Shown here piece after piece: positions 1 to 11,014 of a DNA stretch of 64,000 bases. Numbering within the stretch: position 1 is the stretch's first letter; every line of letters starts with the position of its first letter. The notes below the pieces were generated by a model. That model was not told the DNA's origin, searched no databases, and saw only the letters and a list, made by a program, of their open reading frames with translations. The stretch spans positions 18,251,718 through 18,315,717 of the forward strand of contig JALGPY010000004.1 in assembly GCA_023055425.1 (NCBI GenBank). The letters are read 5' to 3'. Made by a program: the position numbers and the translations under genes. The stretch comes from Linanthus parryae. Its lineage: Eukaryota; Streptophyta; Magnoliopsida; Ericales; Polemoniaceae.

Positions 1-1140
1 TGTAGTTTCATCCACCATTGACCACCACTGTGAAAAAGAGTGATCTGAGGGAGCTTCTAGGATAAATCTCAAAGGTGGAAGGATCCAAACTGTGAAAGAA
101 TATTGTCAATTCTTGAGCAGATGAACCTCTCTTTCTAGGGAATTACCACAAAAAGTGCACACATCCTCAATAACTTCAATCCCTCTTTTCATCAAAGGTG
201 ATTTAACAAGAACACATCTATTCAGACATTTCTAAAAAATAGCCTGATTTTTGGCTGCACTTTAATACCCCAGAGATTTTTCCAGTAACCTTCACAGCTA
301 GTATTTCCCACGTCAGCATTTGAATTTGACAGATAATTTGCAGCAGAATCTTTTAATAAATAGTCATAGACTGACCTTGTTGATAGCTCTCCATTAAGAG
401 AGAAGTGCCACACTCTCTTATCATTGCACCTCAAAGATCCAACTGGAATAGAGAGGATTTTGACAACATCTTCATTATTGAAAAGTTCTTTGACTAAACC
501 TACCCTCCACATTCTTGCTTGATGGTCAATAAGATCACTACTTTAAAAAGAGCACAATTTTTGACCCCTTCTATGGAGACAACATATTATCGTTCCTTTG
601 GTTCCAAGGATCCTTCCAAATGTCCACACTCTAACCATTACCAATAGCCCATCTCCACTACTTATCACATTCTTTCCTTCTAAAAAGCTCTTTCAAGCCC
701 CTGAATTTATCTGCCATCCAAAAAGAGCAATCATTGAAGTATCTCCCTTTGAAAACTCTCTTAAACAAGTCGCTGCTCCCATTTACCAATCTCCAATCAT
801 GTTTCGCCAATAGAGAGAGGTTAAGGATGAAGATTTTTAAACCCCATACCTCCTTCTGATTTCTTTTTTCATAAATGGTTCCATGGCCTCAAATGAATCT
901 TGCTTTGCCACCCCCACCAACAATTTGAAATCAGACTGGTGATTTGATCACACAATGATTTTGGAAACAAAATGCAAGAGATTGCATAAGTAGGTAATGC
1001 ATAAAGTGTAGATTTAATTGCCAGAGGAGCTTAAAAAGCACTCCTTCCAACTAGCAAGCTTGTTTAACACAATATCTTTTATAAATTTTAGGACTTTCTT
1101 CTTAGATCTTCCAAGAATTGCATGTAATCCTAAATAGCTA
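1..1140 (-). pseudogene. LINE (non-LTR retrotransposon) reverse-transcriptase C-terminus and zf-RVT remnant
   Basis: Read on the minus strand, this stretch gives the C-terminal part of a plant LINE polyprotein. Around 830-1080 there is a typical post-RT segment (WNHL, EGGMGFK, LLAKHDWRLV). From 512 down to about 120 follows the zf-RVT zinc-binding region: WKNLWGIKVQPKIRLFFRNV at 222-281, then CLNRCVLVKSP, then CTFCGNSLEREVH with its paired Cys and His. The longest open piece is 222-512 (96 codons); elsewhere stops (for example within WNHL*KKKS) and frame changes interrupt it. In LINEs this part follows the RT catalytic core, which is not in the window, as the element continues beyond position 1. 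It is a dead fragment with no visible poly(A) tail or target duplication. Identification as LINE is firm; the clade is not resolved. Confidence 0.85.
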
Positions 1141-1141
1141 C

Positions 1142-1851
1142 TGATAACTCTATATTCGAGTTATACTTATTGCATCTTTTATATCGTTTTGCGTACTTTC
1201 TGGGTAGATAATCTTAGTTTTACACTACGGATAGAGATAAAACTTAAATGTTTAGCTTTGAGCGGTAGTTTGTTAAATTCGAGCGTTTCTCATATAATTT
1301 TATGTATTTTTGTCACGTTTCATCGCACGCGTTGTGTTTCGTGTTGTTTTGACAGAAAACAAGGCTTATGAGAAGAATCAGAGAGGAGAAACGAGTGTTG
1401 GAGATTATTCGGGAGCTAAACCGGAAAAGAAATCATGAAGAAAATGGTGTAAAGACATGGAGAGGGGAGGTAAGTATTATTTAATCAAGTTTGTGTAACG
1501 ACACTTTAACCCCCCTCCCCATACTTAGCCAAAATTCGGAGGAGAAAGTTATACCAACTCATTGAAGTGTACCATCAAAGCTTGTGGTAGCATGATCAGA
1601 AGTTGATCGCACGATCAGACAGATGAGCTATGACGCCATTCTCCAGGAGACCGCACGATCAGAATTTGTGGTCGTGCGATCTGAAGTTACCACCAGCGCA
1701 CTCACGGAAATTAAAGGGGGTTTTAGGGTTATTAATTAATAGTCTATCGGGATTAATTTATACAACCTAGACCTAAAAAAAGGGGGAGACGCGAGAAAGA
1801 ACATGAGACAAGAGAGGACGACGGAGATGAAGAGAAGGCAAGGCCGAAGCC
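1142..1851 (+). repeat. LTR-like fragment beginning TGATAAC
   Basis: The segment starts TGATAAC, the same start as the tRNA-Asp-type LTRs at 7100, 12769, 25907 and 34958, right where LINE homology ends. It carries inverted words around 1601-1680 (GATCGCACGATC, GTCGTGCGATC) that can pair as hairpins, and purine-rich sequence before 1850. No PBS or coding sequence follows. The right edge is set only by the start of the oppositely oriented LTR-like sequence at 1852. Tentative assignment as a truncated LTR. Confidence 0.4.
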
Positions 1852-2801
1852 TGATGCGCGAATTAGCGTGCTAGTCGCAAGTATACGAATAAGGTAGTAT
1901 CAAACTGTATTTCAACTCGGATTATCGTTCCCATGAGGACTATTGCCGGTTTTTCGAGTAATCAGTTTTAACTAACAAAGTGTAAAAAAGTGGAGTAGTT
2001 TGAGATTTTGATTACTAACTAAGTACGGAATGTAAAAAAATGGAACGTAAATTTTTTTTTTGTGAGAATTTTCGGTAAAGTCTTGGGTGTTGTAAATTTG
2101 GGGTTTAAGGCACTAGATTCCGGGATCCCCTAGGGTCTCTTCAGTTTCTCGTTCCTTTTCAATATAAATACACACCGCATGCACTTATCCATGCCACATA
2201 CTAGTTGTGTAGTATCTTTTTTTTCATGCACGTTATCACAATTCTACAGATTTTTGGATCCTGTTAAGCTACATAAATCTGCAGTCTCGTTCTAATTCTG
2301 CTAAGGTTTCTAACCTTTCCTAAAGGCCTCTCACAAAACCGTTAACAATTGGTCAAACGTTTTAGGCTAGTCCTATCTCTCTTTCTCTGTGTGGTCTATC
2401 GGGGTAAGGTGCTAAATTTCGTCTTCTCTTCCTAACCCTAACTAGCCGTTTTCACCTACTGGGTCGAGTCTGTAGCAATTCTGGGTGATCAAGCCGAGCA
2501 TGCATAATAGTAAAATCAACGACAATAACGAATAAAACTGTTGATATTAAGATCTTGAGATCATGAATCCATAGTCAAAAGTAGAACTAGATGCTTAATA
2601 CGAAACCCTAGGTTCACCGAGAACCTAGGTAAAAAAATTAGCTACTAAATGACACAATTAAATAACAATGTTCAGAAATTAAAGAGAGAATTGAGATCGA
2701 ACGAGTGTTCTTGAATTTCTGGATCTGCACTTCCGTGCTCTCGAAGGGTACTCTGGATTCTCCTTGGGTGTATTCTGTCAAATACGAGCTCTGGACGTTC
2801 C

Positions 2802-2809
2802 TTTATATA
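2802..2809 (-). promoter_or_regulatory. TATA box of the minus-strand LTR
   Basis: The minus strand reads CTATATAAAGG in a GC-richer context, at a position suitable for the U3/R boundary of the LTR at 1852-3500. Motif match only. Confidence 0.45.
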
Positions 2810-3097
2810 GTGCTGAGAAGCTTCCAAAAACTTTGGCCTGCGTTTTGACTCGAAATTTGTCAAAATGACCAAAATACCCCTGGAACAAAACCGCCCCAAA
2901 ATTCTGCCCAATTATGAATCTGGTCGTGGGTAATCTGCTGGCTGAATTTGGCCAACAAAATTGAACTCGTCCCCGAAAATGTGATCGCGATGTCAAAATG
3001 AGCAAAATACCCCTGACTCAAAAATTACACTGGAAATCGACCTGTCCGTGTCTAAACGCAAAATAACTGAAAACGACTCCAAAAACCGAGAACCGAG

Positions 3098-3173
3098 ACC
3101 CACGCTTGGGCATGGGTAGGAGGGGACCCACGCTTGGGCGTGGCATGGCTGGGACCCACGCTTGGGCGTGGGT
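3098..3173. repeat. Three tandem hairpin repeats (CCCACGC-TTGG-GCGTGGG)
   Basis: Three copies, at 3098-3117, 3126-3143 and 3154-3173, can each fold with stem CCCACGC/GCGTGGG and loop TTGG. The first has one stem mismatch (CATGGG). They lie in the U3-like part of the minus-strand LTR, upstream of its TATA box. Confidence 0.8.
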
Positions 3174-3495
3174 CGGTTTTTGGCTGGACTCCGTTTCAGC
3201 ATCATGACCTGTTTTCGGAAAGCCCTTGACAGCCTCACTTCAAAATTCCAAGTACAAATCAAGATATTGTCAATCGAGTGTATACCGGTCATTCTCGATT
3301 CTGGCATTTTCAGCTTTCTCGGTCGGTTTTCACTGCCCGTTATTCCTCTAGTCTTTCCGTTTTTCGTTCCGCTCTCCCTTGTACCAATTTCGGTCAAATC
3401 CTTCCCCGATCATTTTTTGCACGCTTCCCTAGGTGAATCCGGTTTTGTCTTGACACGCATCCCAATGTAATTCTCGAATCTGTTTCTGCTAAGAA

Positions 3496-3500
3496 AACAT
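3496..3500. repeat. Target-site duplication AACAT, left copy (Sirevirus-type element)
   Basis: AACAT directly precedes the 5' LTR (TGTAAG…) and recurs at 34812-34816 right after the 3' LTR end (…CCCCTTCA). The pair fixes the outer element boundaries. Confidence 0.9.
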
Positions 3501-3864
3501 TGTAAGTTTAGTTTGGTTTCACATGGTAGTCTATTTCAATGCCTTGAACAGCTTTCAAAACTTTGAAACTGGCAGTGCTTTAAGTTCATGAACTTAGGGG
3601 GAGTTTCTGATCTTGATTCAACTCCTAAAACCCACGTGCTTGATTAGTTGTTATTTGATGACGAAAGACACAGTATTTTGACACTCTAAACTTTATCTAA
3701 TCCATCTGCTTGAACAAGTTTTGTAGGGATATTGTGTTTCTTATTTTATAGGAATCTGTTTCCAAACTTATGTTTTGCAGGAAAGGAAACTGCTTGTTGA
3801 TTCGATTATGTGATCATTCTACTTTGTTTGAGAGCTTCCCTGCATATTTCTAAACAAGATCAAA

Positions 3865-3886
3865 TCAGTATCTTTAAAGATACTGA
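3865..3886. repeat. 22-bp perfect palindrome in the 5' LTR
   Basis: TCAGTATCTTT is followed immediately by its exact reverse complement. The 3' LTR equivalent (33955-33976) differs at one central base. A candidate dimeric-protein binding site or cruciform in U3; no function is known from the sequence. Confidence 0.9.
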
Positions 3887-4504
3887 CAAACTATCTGTTC
3901 GGAGAAGCTGTTAGAGAAGCCAACAGCTGCAGCTACAAAGTAGGATGGTTGGTTATGAAGAGATCTTGAAGAGATGCAATTCAAACCAGGTGTAGAAAAC
4001 GAAGTTTGAATGGAGAAATTCGTAGTCACATTAGAGTATACCGAGACATCCAAACAACATTCAAGATTGACAAGCAACAACGAGGCGGATCAAACATCAT
4101 CCAATCCATCAGAAGAACACTGCACATTTATTGAAGAACTTGTTCTATGTGTTTCTTCTTTCTGAGCTTTACATTTTTATATCATTTGAATACTTCTTCT
4201 CATTTCATTCTCGTGGATTTTTCAAGTTGAACAAAAGAGAATTCTTAGTTAATCAGTTAGCTAGAGCAGGTGCTAGATAGGTTAGTGAGAACCACAAGCT
4301 GTAACAGAGTAAGGTATCTCTCTATGCTTGAGATCTAGGGCTTAGCTTTTGATTAATAAGAATTGAGTTGAAAATCCTGCAGGGAGAAGATCCCTGAGGT
4401 AGAGACGTAGGTCCAAGTGGACTGAACTCTATAGATCTTGTGTCTCTTGCATTAACTTTTCAGTTCTATACTTAACTTATTTGCAGCAAACAAAACAGGT
4501 TTGA

Positions 4505-4608
4505 TTTCAAGGGTTTGAAGCTCATTTCAAGGCCTTGAAATAGAACTAACTTTTCTATTGCAAGTGTTTTTATTCCAAGGACTTGAAACTCATTTCAAGG
4601 CCTTGAAA
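4505..4608. repeat. TTTCAAGGCCTTGAAA palindrome cluster, 5' LTR end
   Basis: Two exact 16-bp copies at 4525-4540 and 4593-4608, plus near-copies at 4505-4520 (TTTCAAGGGTTTGAAG) and 4573-4588 (TTCCAAGGACTTGAAA). Two further degenerate copies stand near the LTR start (3534-3549, 3553-3568). Confidence 0.95.
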
Positions 4609-4744
4609 TACTCTTCACTCATTAAAAATCTTTTTGAAACCACTCTTCTTGCAAGTTTAGAAAAAGTTGGCATACTCTATTCAACCCCCCCCCCCCTTTT
4701 AGAGTATTGATCCTGTATTACTGCCTATTGTACACCCCTTCAAT

Positions 4745-4756
4745 TGGTACCAGAGC
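4745..4756 (+). other. Primer-binding site, initiator-Met-tRNA type
   Basis: TGGTACCAGAGC lies two bases after the 5' LTR. The canonical Copia PBS is TGGTATCAGAGC, so there is one mismatch. It supports both the LTR boundary and plus-strand orientation. Confidence 0.85.
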
Positions 4757-4791
4757 TTGTATCACTGCATAGATTTAACCTCCTTGTGATT

Positions 4792-6640
4792 ATGAGTACT
4801 GTAGGTAATTGTGGTTTCTCTAAGGGAAGAGCTGCTAACAGAACTCCTCTCTTCTGTGTAGACAATTATGTCCACTGGAAAGCCTTGATGAAAATGTTCA
4901 TCATTAATCAAGATATAGAGCTTTGGACTATCATACAGAATAGTCCTCAGACTTTTTATACAGAGAAATATGAGATTAAAACTCCCAAATCTGAAGACTC
5001 TCTCTCTGCTTCTGAACTGGAACAGTTTTCCAAAAACTATAAAGCTATGAATCTCTTATATTGTGCTTTGAGTGCATATGAGTTTAATAGGATTTCAGGT
5101 CGCTAAACTGCCAAGGAGATCTCGGTTAATCTTGTGGTGACTTTTGAAGGAACCAACCAAGTCAAGCAAGAAAATATTAACATATATCTCAGGCAATATG
5201 AGCTATACAAGATGAATGGAAATGAGTCAATAAGAGACATGTTCAAAAGATGCACGATTGTCAACAATATTGATTCATTGGGAAAACACATTTCCAGTGA
5301 AGAAAATGTAAGAAAAATTCTAAGAAGTCTTTCTAGAGCAAAATGGGAACCAAAGACTACAGCTATTGAGGAAGCTCAAGATTTATCATCACTTCAACTT
5401 GTTGACCTGCAAGGAAAACTCCTTACACATGAAATATCCATGAATGAAGTTGATGGAGTGTTACAAGAAGGTGTCAAGAACTTAGCTCTTAAGGCAAAGT
5501 AGAATGAGCCATCTCAAAGCCTTTAAATCGAAGAAGATGATGATGGAGATCCTTTTTCTTGGATTTCCAAAGCCTTGACCAGAAGCCTCAAAATGAAGAA
5601 GAACTTTGGAAATAAAGACTTCAACAGAGACAGACACAGATCCTCCAGTAGCAAAGACTACAAATGTAAATCTTCTTCACATGGTAATAAGCCTAAAGTA
5701 ATGAATTGCTTTGAGTGTGCTGATGCGGGACATTTGATCAGAGACTTTCCACACAAGAAGAGAGAAAACTTTCAAAAGAAAGACCATGACAGAAGAAAGA
5801 AAGCTAGGATAGCCTCAAGGAGTGATTCAGAATCTTCAGTGACTCTGAATCTGAAGAAGAACATGCCAACCTATGCTTTATGGCCAAGCATGATGAAAGT
5901 TCTGAAAAACACATTGAGGTAATGGTAAATTGCTAAATTTCAAAACCAACAGAACCCATCTCTTATTATATTAGAACACCTTTAAATGAAGAGGAATATC
6001 TGAAAGAGATTAGAGTTTTAAAAGAAAAAGTTCATGAGCAAGCAAAAGAAAACTTGCATATTGTTTGTTTAAATAAGAACCTTGAAATTTCTCAAAAGAA
6101 ATCTGATAGTGATTTCAAGGCCTTGAAAACCAATTTCAAAGCTTTGAAAACACAAGCCAAGGAAGTAGTCACTAAGAACTCTCTTTTGAGTGACCACATT
6201 GTTAAGCTAAGGCATCAGTGTAAACAAAAGATTCCCTTAACTGAGAAACTTCAAGAATCTGAATCAATCAAAACAAAACTTGCTGGCTCAGAACACAACT
6301 TGAATCTGATTCTTGGAGGTAGCTTAAAGTGTGTTAATAATACTGGTATTGGATACAATCCAAATTTCTCCAGAAAGAACAATACCAAATTTGTGAAAGC
6401 TGGAAGCAGAACATGTCCTAAATGCCACTACTGAAATAAAATTGGTCATGTTAAGATGACTTGTCCTTTTAGAAGAAGAGACCCTCACATAATGAGGAAC
6501 ACTTTTCCATTCCAACTCAAAGGGAAAGTTAGACAGATATGGGTTCCTAAAGGGGTTAGACTACCTAACATGGTTGACCCTGAATATGAATCTAAATTCA
6601 AAACTTGGTCTAATAGCTGGGTAAGGCAGTGAATGGTGTT
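4792..6640 (+). pseudogene. Sirevirus-type gag (capsid/nucleocapsid), degenerate
   Basis: The first ATG after the PBS is at 4792. One frame runs through the capsid domain (YVHWKALMKMFI near the start; later IYLRQYELYKMNG and RKILRSLSRAKWEPKTTAIE), interrupted by TAA at 5104-5106 and TAG just before 5503. A zinc knuckle at about 5703-5755 reads CFECADAGHLIRDF: the fourth ligand, normally Cys, is Phe, so RNA binding would be impaired. After a frame change near 5900, a basic coiled region (6054-6434) includes FKALK repeats encoded by the palindrome motif, and a second Cys/His cluster (CPKCHY) ends at a stop. Gag would form the particle and package RNA; this copy cannot make an intact protein. 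Confidence 0.8.
6113..6149. repeat. Palindromes inside gag coding sequence
   Basis: An exact TTTCAAGGCCTTGAAA at 6113-6128 is followed by TTTCAAAGCTTTGAAA, itself a perfect palindrome, at 6134-6149. In the gag frame they encode the repeated peptide FKALK. Degenerate copies follow at about 7037-7052 and 7057-7072. Confidence 0.95.
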
Positions 6641-7099
6641 TTCAGGTTGTCACTAAGAGCAAAGAACAAAAATGGTTTATTGACAGTGGTTGCGCCAGAG
6701 TCATGAGTGGAAATAGATCTTTATTCTCATAATTGAAAGAGCAATCTAAAGGTTCAATAACACTTGTTGGCAAAGGAAAATTCAGCATTCTAGGTATTGG
6801 TAAAGTTGTACAAATTCTGAAAACTCTATTTTTGATGTGTATATAGTTGATGGTTTTAAATTTAACTTGCTTATATAGTGTATCTCAGATTTGTGATAAT
6901 GGTAATGAAGTTATCATTGACAAAGAGAAATGTGTGGTTCAAAATTAGAAATCACGCAATTGCATCCTCACAGCCTCCAGGTCAAACAATGTGTATACCT
7001 TTCAAACAAACACAACTCCAGGAGAAAACTTAAAGTGTCTCAAGGCCTTAAAAGAATATTCAAAGCTTTGGAACAGAAAGTTAGGACACATTAGCTTGC
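6641..7099 (+). pseudogene. Sirevirus-type pol, part 1: protease and start of integrase
   Basis: The aspartic protease motif WFIDSGCARVMSGN is readable at about 6671-6712, with the DSG catalytic triplet typical of Copia protease. Stops and frame changes follow. The start of the integrase zinc domain (WNRKLGH, about 7073-7093) ends exactly where the next element is inserted at 7100. The coding sense resumes after the CTTGC duplication at 28208, confirming that one pol gene was split. Non-functional. Confidence 0.75.
7095..7099. repeat. Target-site duplication CTTGC, left copy (tandem element)
   Basis: CTTGC precedes the first LTR (TGATAACC…) and recurs at 28203-28207 after the third LTR (…TTGTGTCA). 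Removing the insert and one copy restores continuity of the Copia integrase domain. Confidence 0.92.
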
Positions 7100-9390
7100 T
7101 GATAACCCCGTTTACGGTGTCATATTGACATTCGAAATACTATTGTTTTGTGTGATTTCCGGATAAAATACATGAGAAATAGGCTATGATATTGAAGTGT
7201 TTGAGTACTTGAGCTAGTTATACTTATTTGACAAGTCCGGTGTTTTCTAGTTGATTTGAGCTTTTTATATCACATTTTATACCCGGTATCTTGTGGTTGT
7301 GTGATCTCAGATACCGGAGGCTCGGAGCTTAAATTGGAATGGAAACGAACTTCGGAATTGAGGACGGAAGCGCAGAAATTTGGTCTAGCAATGAAAAGGC
7401 AAAGAGTGAGCTACTTTCATGATCAAAGAGGAACAAAAGTGTGGCTACGTCTTTCCCCCAAATCACCATTACACCACCTACACTTCACCATCAAAAACCT
7501 GCTGTATACTTCCACAGCAACTAAGTCTAACCTCCTGACCATCACAACAGCTACCTAAACAAAACCCACAAAACCACAACCAACTCCATAACCAAATTCC
7601 TCTCCATTACACCATTCACCCTTAACCAACCTGAACAACCCTTTCCATAAGTACCAATTCGACCAAACACCAACACAAGACCCAATCTTTCACACCATTC
7701 AACCAATTTACCACCTGAACCTACTAACCACCGACCCAATTACCAAACACCTACACCACAATCTGAGCATCGATCAAAACCCACATGAAACCCATCACAG
7801 ACCACCAATCACCCAAACCCAGACCTGGACTTCTCCCAATTAGAAGCGCAGCAACATCGCAGAACGCAGAGAAGAAGACCCAATACCGCACTTATCTCCT
7901 GAACCTTAGCCACAATCTGCCTCCTAACCACCGATTGAAACCTCCACTACCACCTGCGACAGCGAAGCCAATCAAAGCCATAGGACGCAAGCAAAGCCAG
8001 AGAAGAAACAGAGCACAAGGATGAAAAAGAGGCTCGATCTCATAATCTAAGCAGCAAGAAGATCAGGAGAAGAGAAAGAAGCAAAGCAGCGAAGCCAAGC
8101 GCAGAGAAGGAAGAATCGAAGCTACCTCCAGTGATTTCGTGCGTGTCCTCTGTTCGCTGAATTGTGGCTTGGGAAAAAGTGAAATAAAAGGAAAAGTATA
8201 AGAAGAAGGCAACGGGTTGTTTCCTAAGCAGCCCTAGGGTTTGTTGAGGCAGCCAAGACGTGGGGGTTAAAATTGCAAATATTTGTATCAAGAAAAAAGG
8301 GGGCTGATTTATAAAACAGAGGGACAATTCATTCACTGACGAGAGAACCAACGAAAAAAGGACGGCAGAAGAGAAAGCACGGAAGAGGGCGAAGGGGAGA
8401 AGAAGGACAAAGACCAGATTGCTAGTTTGCTTTCTTTATCTTATCTATTCATTACTCTTTTATGGAGAAACTCTTGTTTTTCTTCTTTATAAATAGCTAG
8501 ATTTATTTGCTTGGTTCTATGGAGATGAACCTAGGGTTTATGCACTAGGCAATTTTCCGGATTTACACTATTGATTCATGTTTTGATTTATTTAATCGTA
8601 TTGTTCTTCTTTGTTTATCGTACATCTTGATCACTATGGCTATTGACACGTCTTAGGTGGCAAGGAAAAATTTGGGAAGAAGAATCAATAGGTTAGACGA
8701 ATCGTATGCTTAAAGACTATTGACTAGTTAGGTTGATTGATTGTTCTAAGATTAATTCTTAGCATAAAAGGAGTCGCGAACCGGTTAGGCTAGCTTTCTA
8801 GGTGGGTGCTTGAGAGAGACTTTACCCAGATACGAACGAGAACAAGAAATTAGTCCCGAATCATTGAGACTGAGAGGTGAGATGATAGGACTAGTCGTGT
8901 GAGGGTAGATTCGATTGTTTAGCGTTAGACTTGGGAATTGGTGGACCGAGAGGATCCAGTGATCGGATTAACGTTAGGCGGTTAGAACCATATCGGTAGA
9001 CGATGGTGGACCGACAGGACCCGTAATCGACTGATAGGTAGAACGACATGAGACCGAGAGGAGATTGTCAGTGCTGTTACCCGACACAACTAATTAGATG
9101 GTAGCGTGTTTCAGTACATAATCCAGAACTGTCTAAAACCCTAGGGGATCGATAGATAACCTACTTATTTCTCCATATTTGTTTATTAATCAGAAAAAAA
9201 TACAGAATATTAGTTAGTTGTTTATTTCAATTCTTAAATCAAATTCTTCCTCCCTTTTACACTACTCTAAATTAATCGACTAACTAAACAATCTCGAGTC
9301 TGTCCCTGTGGGTTCGACAACATGAGTTTTAATACTCAATCTTTACTACTTCCACCGTGCACTTGCGTATACACGTAAGAAATCGTGTCA
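7100..9390 (+). repeat. Tandem element LTR 1
   Basis: 2291 bp, TGATAACCCCG…AATCGTGTCA. Contains a TATA-like TTTATAAATAG at about 8487-8497, conserved in the other two LTRs, and a 79-codon ORF at 7785-8024 whose reading frame and length are kept in all three copies. The 3' part (CGTGCACTTGCGTATACACG) is the U5 signature shared with related LTRs in the window. Confidence 0.92.
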
Positions 9391-9396
9391 AGTTTT

Positions 9397-9414
9397 TGGC
9401 GCCGTTGCCGGGGA
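9397..9414 (+). other. Primer-binding site 1, tRNA-Asp
   Basis: TGGCGCCGTTGCCGGGGA is complementary to the 3' end of plant tRNA-Asp, six bases after LTR 1. This PBS is typical of Athila/Tat-related and derived non-autonomous elements. Confidence 0.92.
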
Positions 9415-9624
9415 AAACGGTAGATTGTTTAGTTAGGAGTTAGTTATGAGTACTTTTTATTTATTTTTGTTTTGTTTTATCGTCTTGCATATCTCTGTGC
9501 TTCACTGGTATCTTTTGAGTATGTTTCCTCAGGAACGCATGGAGCTAGCCCCAACGCAGTTGAATGAAATCACCAAGTGTGGGGGTGTGGATGAAATGCT
9601 GTAGTGCATGAAGAATATTAAGAA

Positions 9625-9861
9625 GTGCAGCATAATGAGTACTACTGGGATGACTTCATGGAGATATATGCCTTCGATCCCAGTAGCACGGTGTGGAAAG
9701 TGATCAAAAAGAAAAAGTGTAAAATGAAAAGAGTCAGCTTCTACACTTCTCCACCATCTTTAGAGCACAGGTTTGTGCTTGAGAAGAAAGTTCTGCAGAA
9801 GAGATGGTGGAAGAAGAAGAAGTGGAGGGATAAAATATCCTCCACTATCTTTTACGGTTGA
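9625..9861 (+). CDS. Small Lys/Trp-rich ORF in internal region 1, function unknown
   Basis: 78 codons. The N-terminal half includes YYWDDFMEIYAFDPSSTVWK; the C-terminal half is strongly basic (KKKKCKMKR, RWWKKKKWRDK). The matching place in internal region 2 (about 23700-23955) carries the same peptide with substitutions and internal stops. The listed start is not a strong initiation context, and the upstream sequence (MELAPTQLNEITK) may belong to a longer ancestral protein. Possibly a remnant of a basic gag or nucleocapsid-like product; no known domain recognised. Confidence 0.3.
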   Translation: MQHNEYYWDDFMEIYAFDPSSTVWKVIKKKKCKMKRVSFYTSPPSLEHRFVLEKKVLQKRWWKKKKWRDKISSTIFYG

Positions 9862-10053
9862 GGTAACCGGGTCGAGCCGTCGACCTTAAATTACAAGCGC
9901 TAGTTGGGAGGCAACCCAACATTAGATTAGGATATTTGTTATTTCATTTTGTTTTTATTTTGAGTCTCCATATGATGATTTTGAGAGGTGAGAGAGAGAG
10001 AGACTGATGAGTTGTTGAGTTTTGCAGGTAATGTTAGCGAAGAGTCTACCACG

Positions 10054-11014
10054 GTGTGCCACGAAGGCCGGCCCTAGTAATTCGGTTGCCCAAAGCGAAC
10101 CGTAAATTTGGTGCCCTATGAAGTCAATTTAAGAACATGACTATTTTTAATACAATTAAAAAATTGCACGTGATAGTAAACATAATATAACGAATCAACT
10201 TCAAAAAACTATCTACTATGGATGGAACCCACCTCGCGCATAAGTTTAATATTTTGAAGCGCGACGTCAACATCACTTATTCATCTTGCCAATTTATGTA
10301 TTCTTGAAGGTCATAAAGCTCAATTATTCGGGAAGAGGACTGATTTGAATCGGCAAACCAGATTGGCCAAACGCCCAAATGCCCAAACGTGAAACGAACA
10401 TGAGTCGGCAAACCAGAGTTCTTGAGAATCGGCAAATAGATTATTGAAAGCCCACCCAAAACGGATTCGTCAAACACCCAAAGTTAAACGCCGAAATTAA
10501 TTTTTCTGATGTTTCGGGAAAATCAATTCGAATAATCGAATTGTGAGATACTGAGATTGTGAGTTGAGTTCTGGAGCTATGGGAAGATGGATTTAACATC
10601 AAGATCATTGCAACGTTGGAGTTTAGTTATGTCTAAGAACTGTTGATTGAGAATCGGAACCGTCTCTAACATATTTGAGGATGAAATTTCCATGTGTGAG
10701 AGAGAGAGGAGCGACTGAAATTTCTCATAATTTTTTCTTTTTGAGACTTACATTTTGTCATCTACTAGGTTCGAACCAAGAATTTCATGCAGGGGCTTTT
10801 AAATTCTCTACCACTAGAGGTAGCACCCATTTGCTTTCTCACAATCCTTTGTGACTAAAACTGAATTGCAAGGCTGGAATAACATATAATAAATATTAAT
10901 CTTTTAAGTTACTAAATTACCCTTGTTTAGTAGAACAAATGGTGCCCCCTCATAAGTGAGGCCCTAAGAAAAGGCTTGAGTTGCTTGATGCTTGAGCCGG
11001 GCTTGTGTGCCACG
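10054..11014. mobile_element. 941-bp TIR element (Mutator-like size of TSD) in internal region 1
   Basis: The insert 10064-11004 is flanked by the perfect 10-bp direct repeat GTGTGCCACG (10054-10063 and 11005-11014). Its ends are imperfect inverted repeats, AAGGCCGGCCC and its counterpart GAGCCGGGCTT. Internal region 2 shows the empty site (about 24143-24155). A 9-11-bp duplication is typical of Mutator-like elements. No transposase is encoded; it is AT-rich with a short minus-strand ORF (10277-10477) of no recognised function. Confidence 0.85.

Larger units (their letters stand above)
1852..3500 (-). repeat. Minus-strand LTR (partial) of a tRNA-Asp-type element
   Basis: The left edge reads TGATGCGCGAATTAGCGTGC and continues with CGCAAGTATACG and a CAACTCGGATTATCG block. 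This matches, in reverse orientation, the U5 end of the window's tRNA-Asp-primed LTRs (…CTTGCGTATACACG…). A minus-strand TATA box sits at 2802-2809, with three tandem hairpins upstream of it at 3098-3173. The right end is split by the Sirevirus-type insertion at 3501, and its continuation past 34816 is not clearly recognisable. No PBS or coding region is attached, so it may be a solo or truncated LTR. Confidence 0.5.
3501..4742 (+). repeat. 5' LTR of the Sirevirus-type element
   Basis: Starts TG and ends CA; 1242 bp, against 1232 bp for the 3' LTR. The two align along their length but are clearly diverged. The TATA position reads TAGAAAA (about 3987) versus TATAAAAG in the 3' LTR, and a C run at 4686-4696 is expanded. 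Contains a 22-bp perfect palindrome (3865-3886), TTTCAAGG-type palindromes at both ends, and an AGGGGGAG tract near 3597. Confidence 0.93.

Noticed and set aside
4505..4608. CRISPR-like repeat array
   Set aside because: The repeats are palindromes with irregular spacing in a plant retroelement; no cas genes and no regular spacers.
9397..9414. Possible tRNA-Asp gene fragments at the PBS sites (also 23492 and 35912)
   Set aside because: Only 18 nt match, always directly after an LTR end; these are primer-binding sites.
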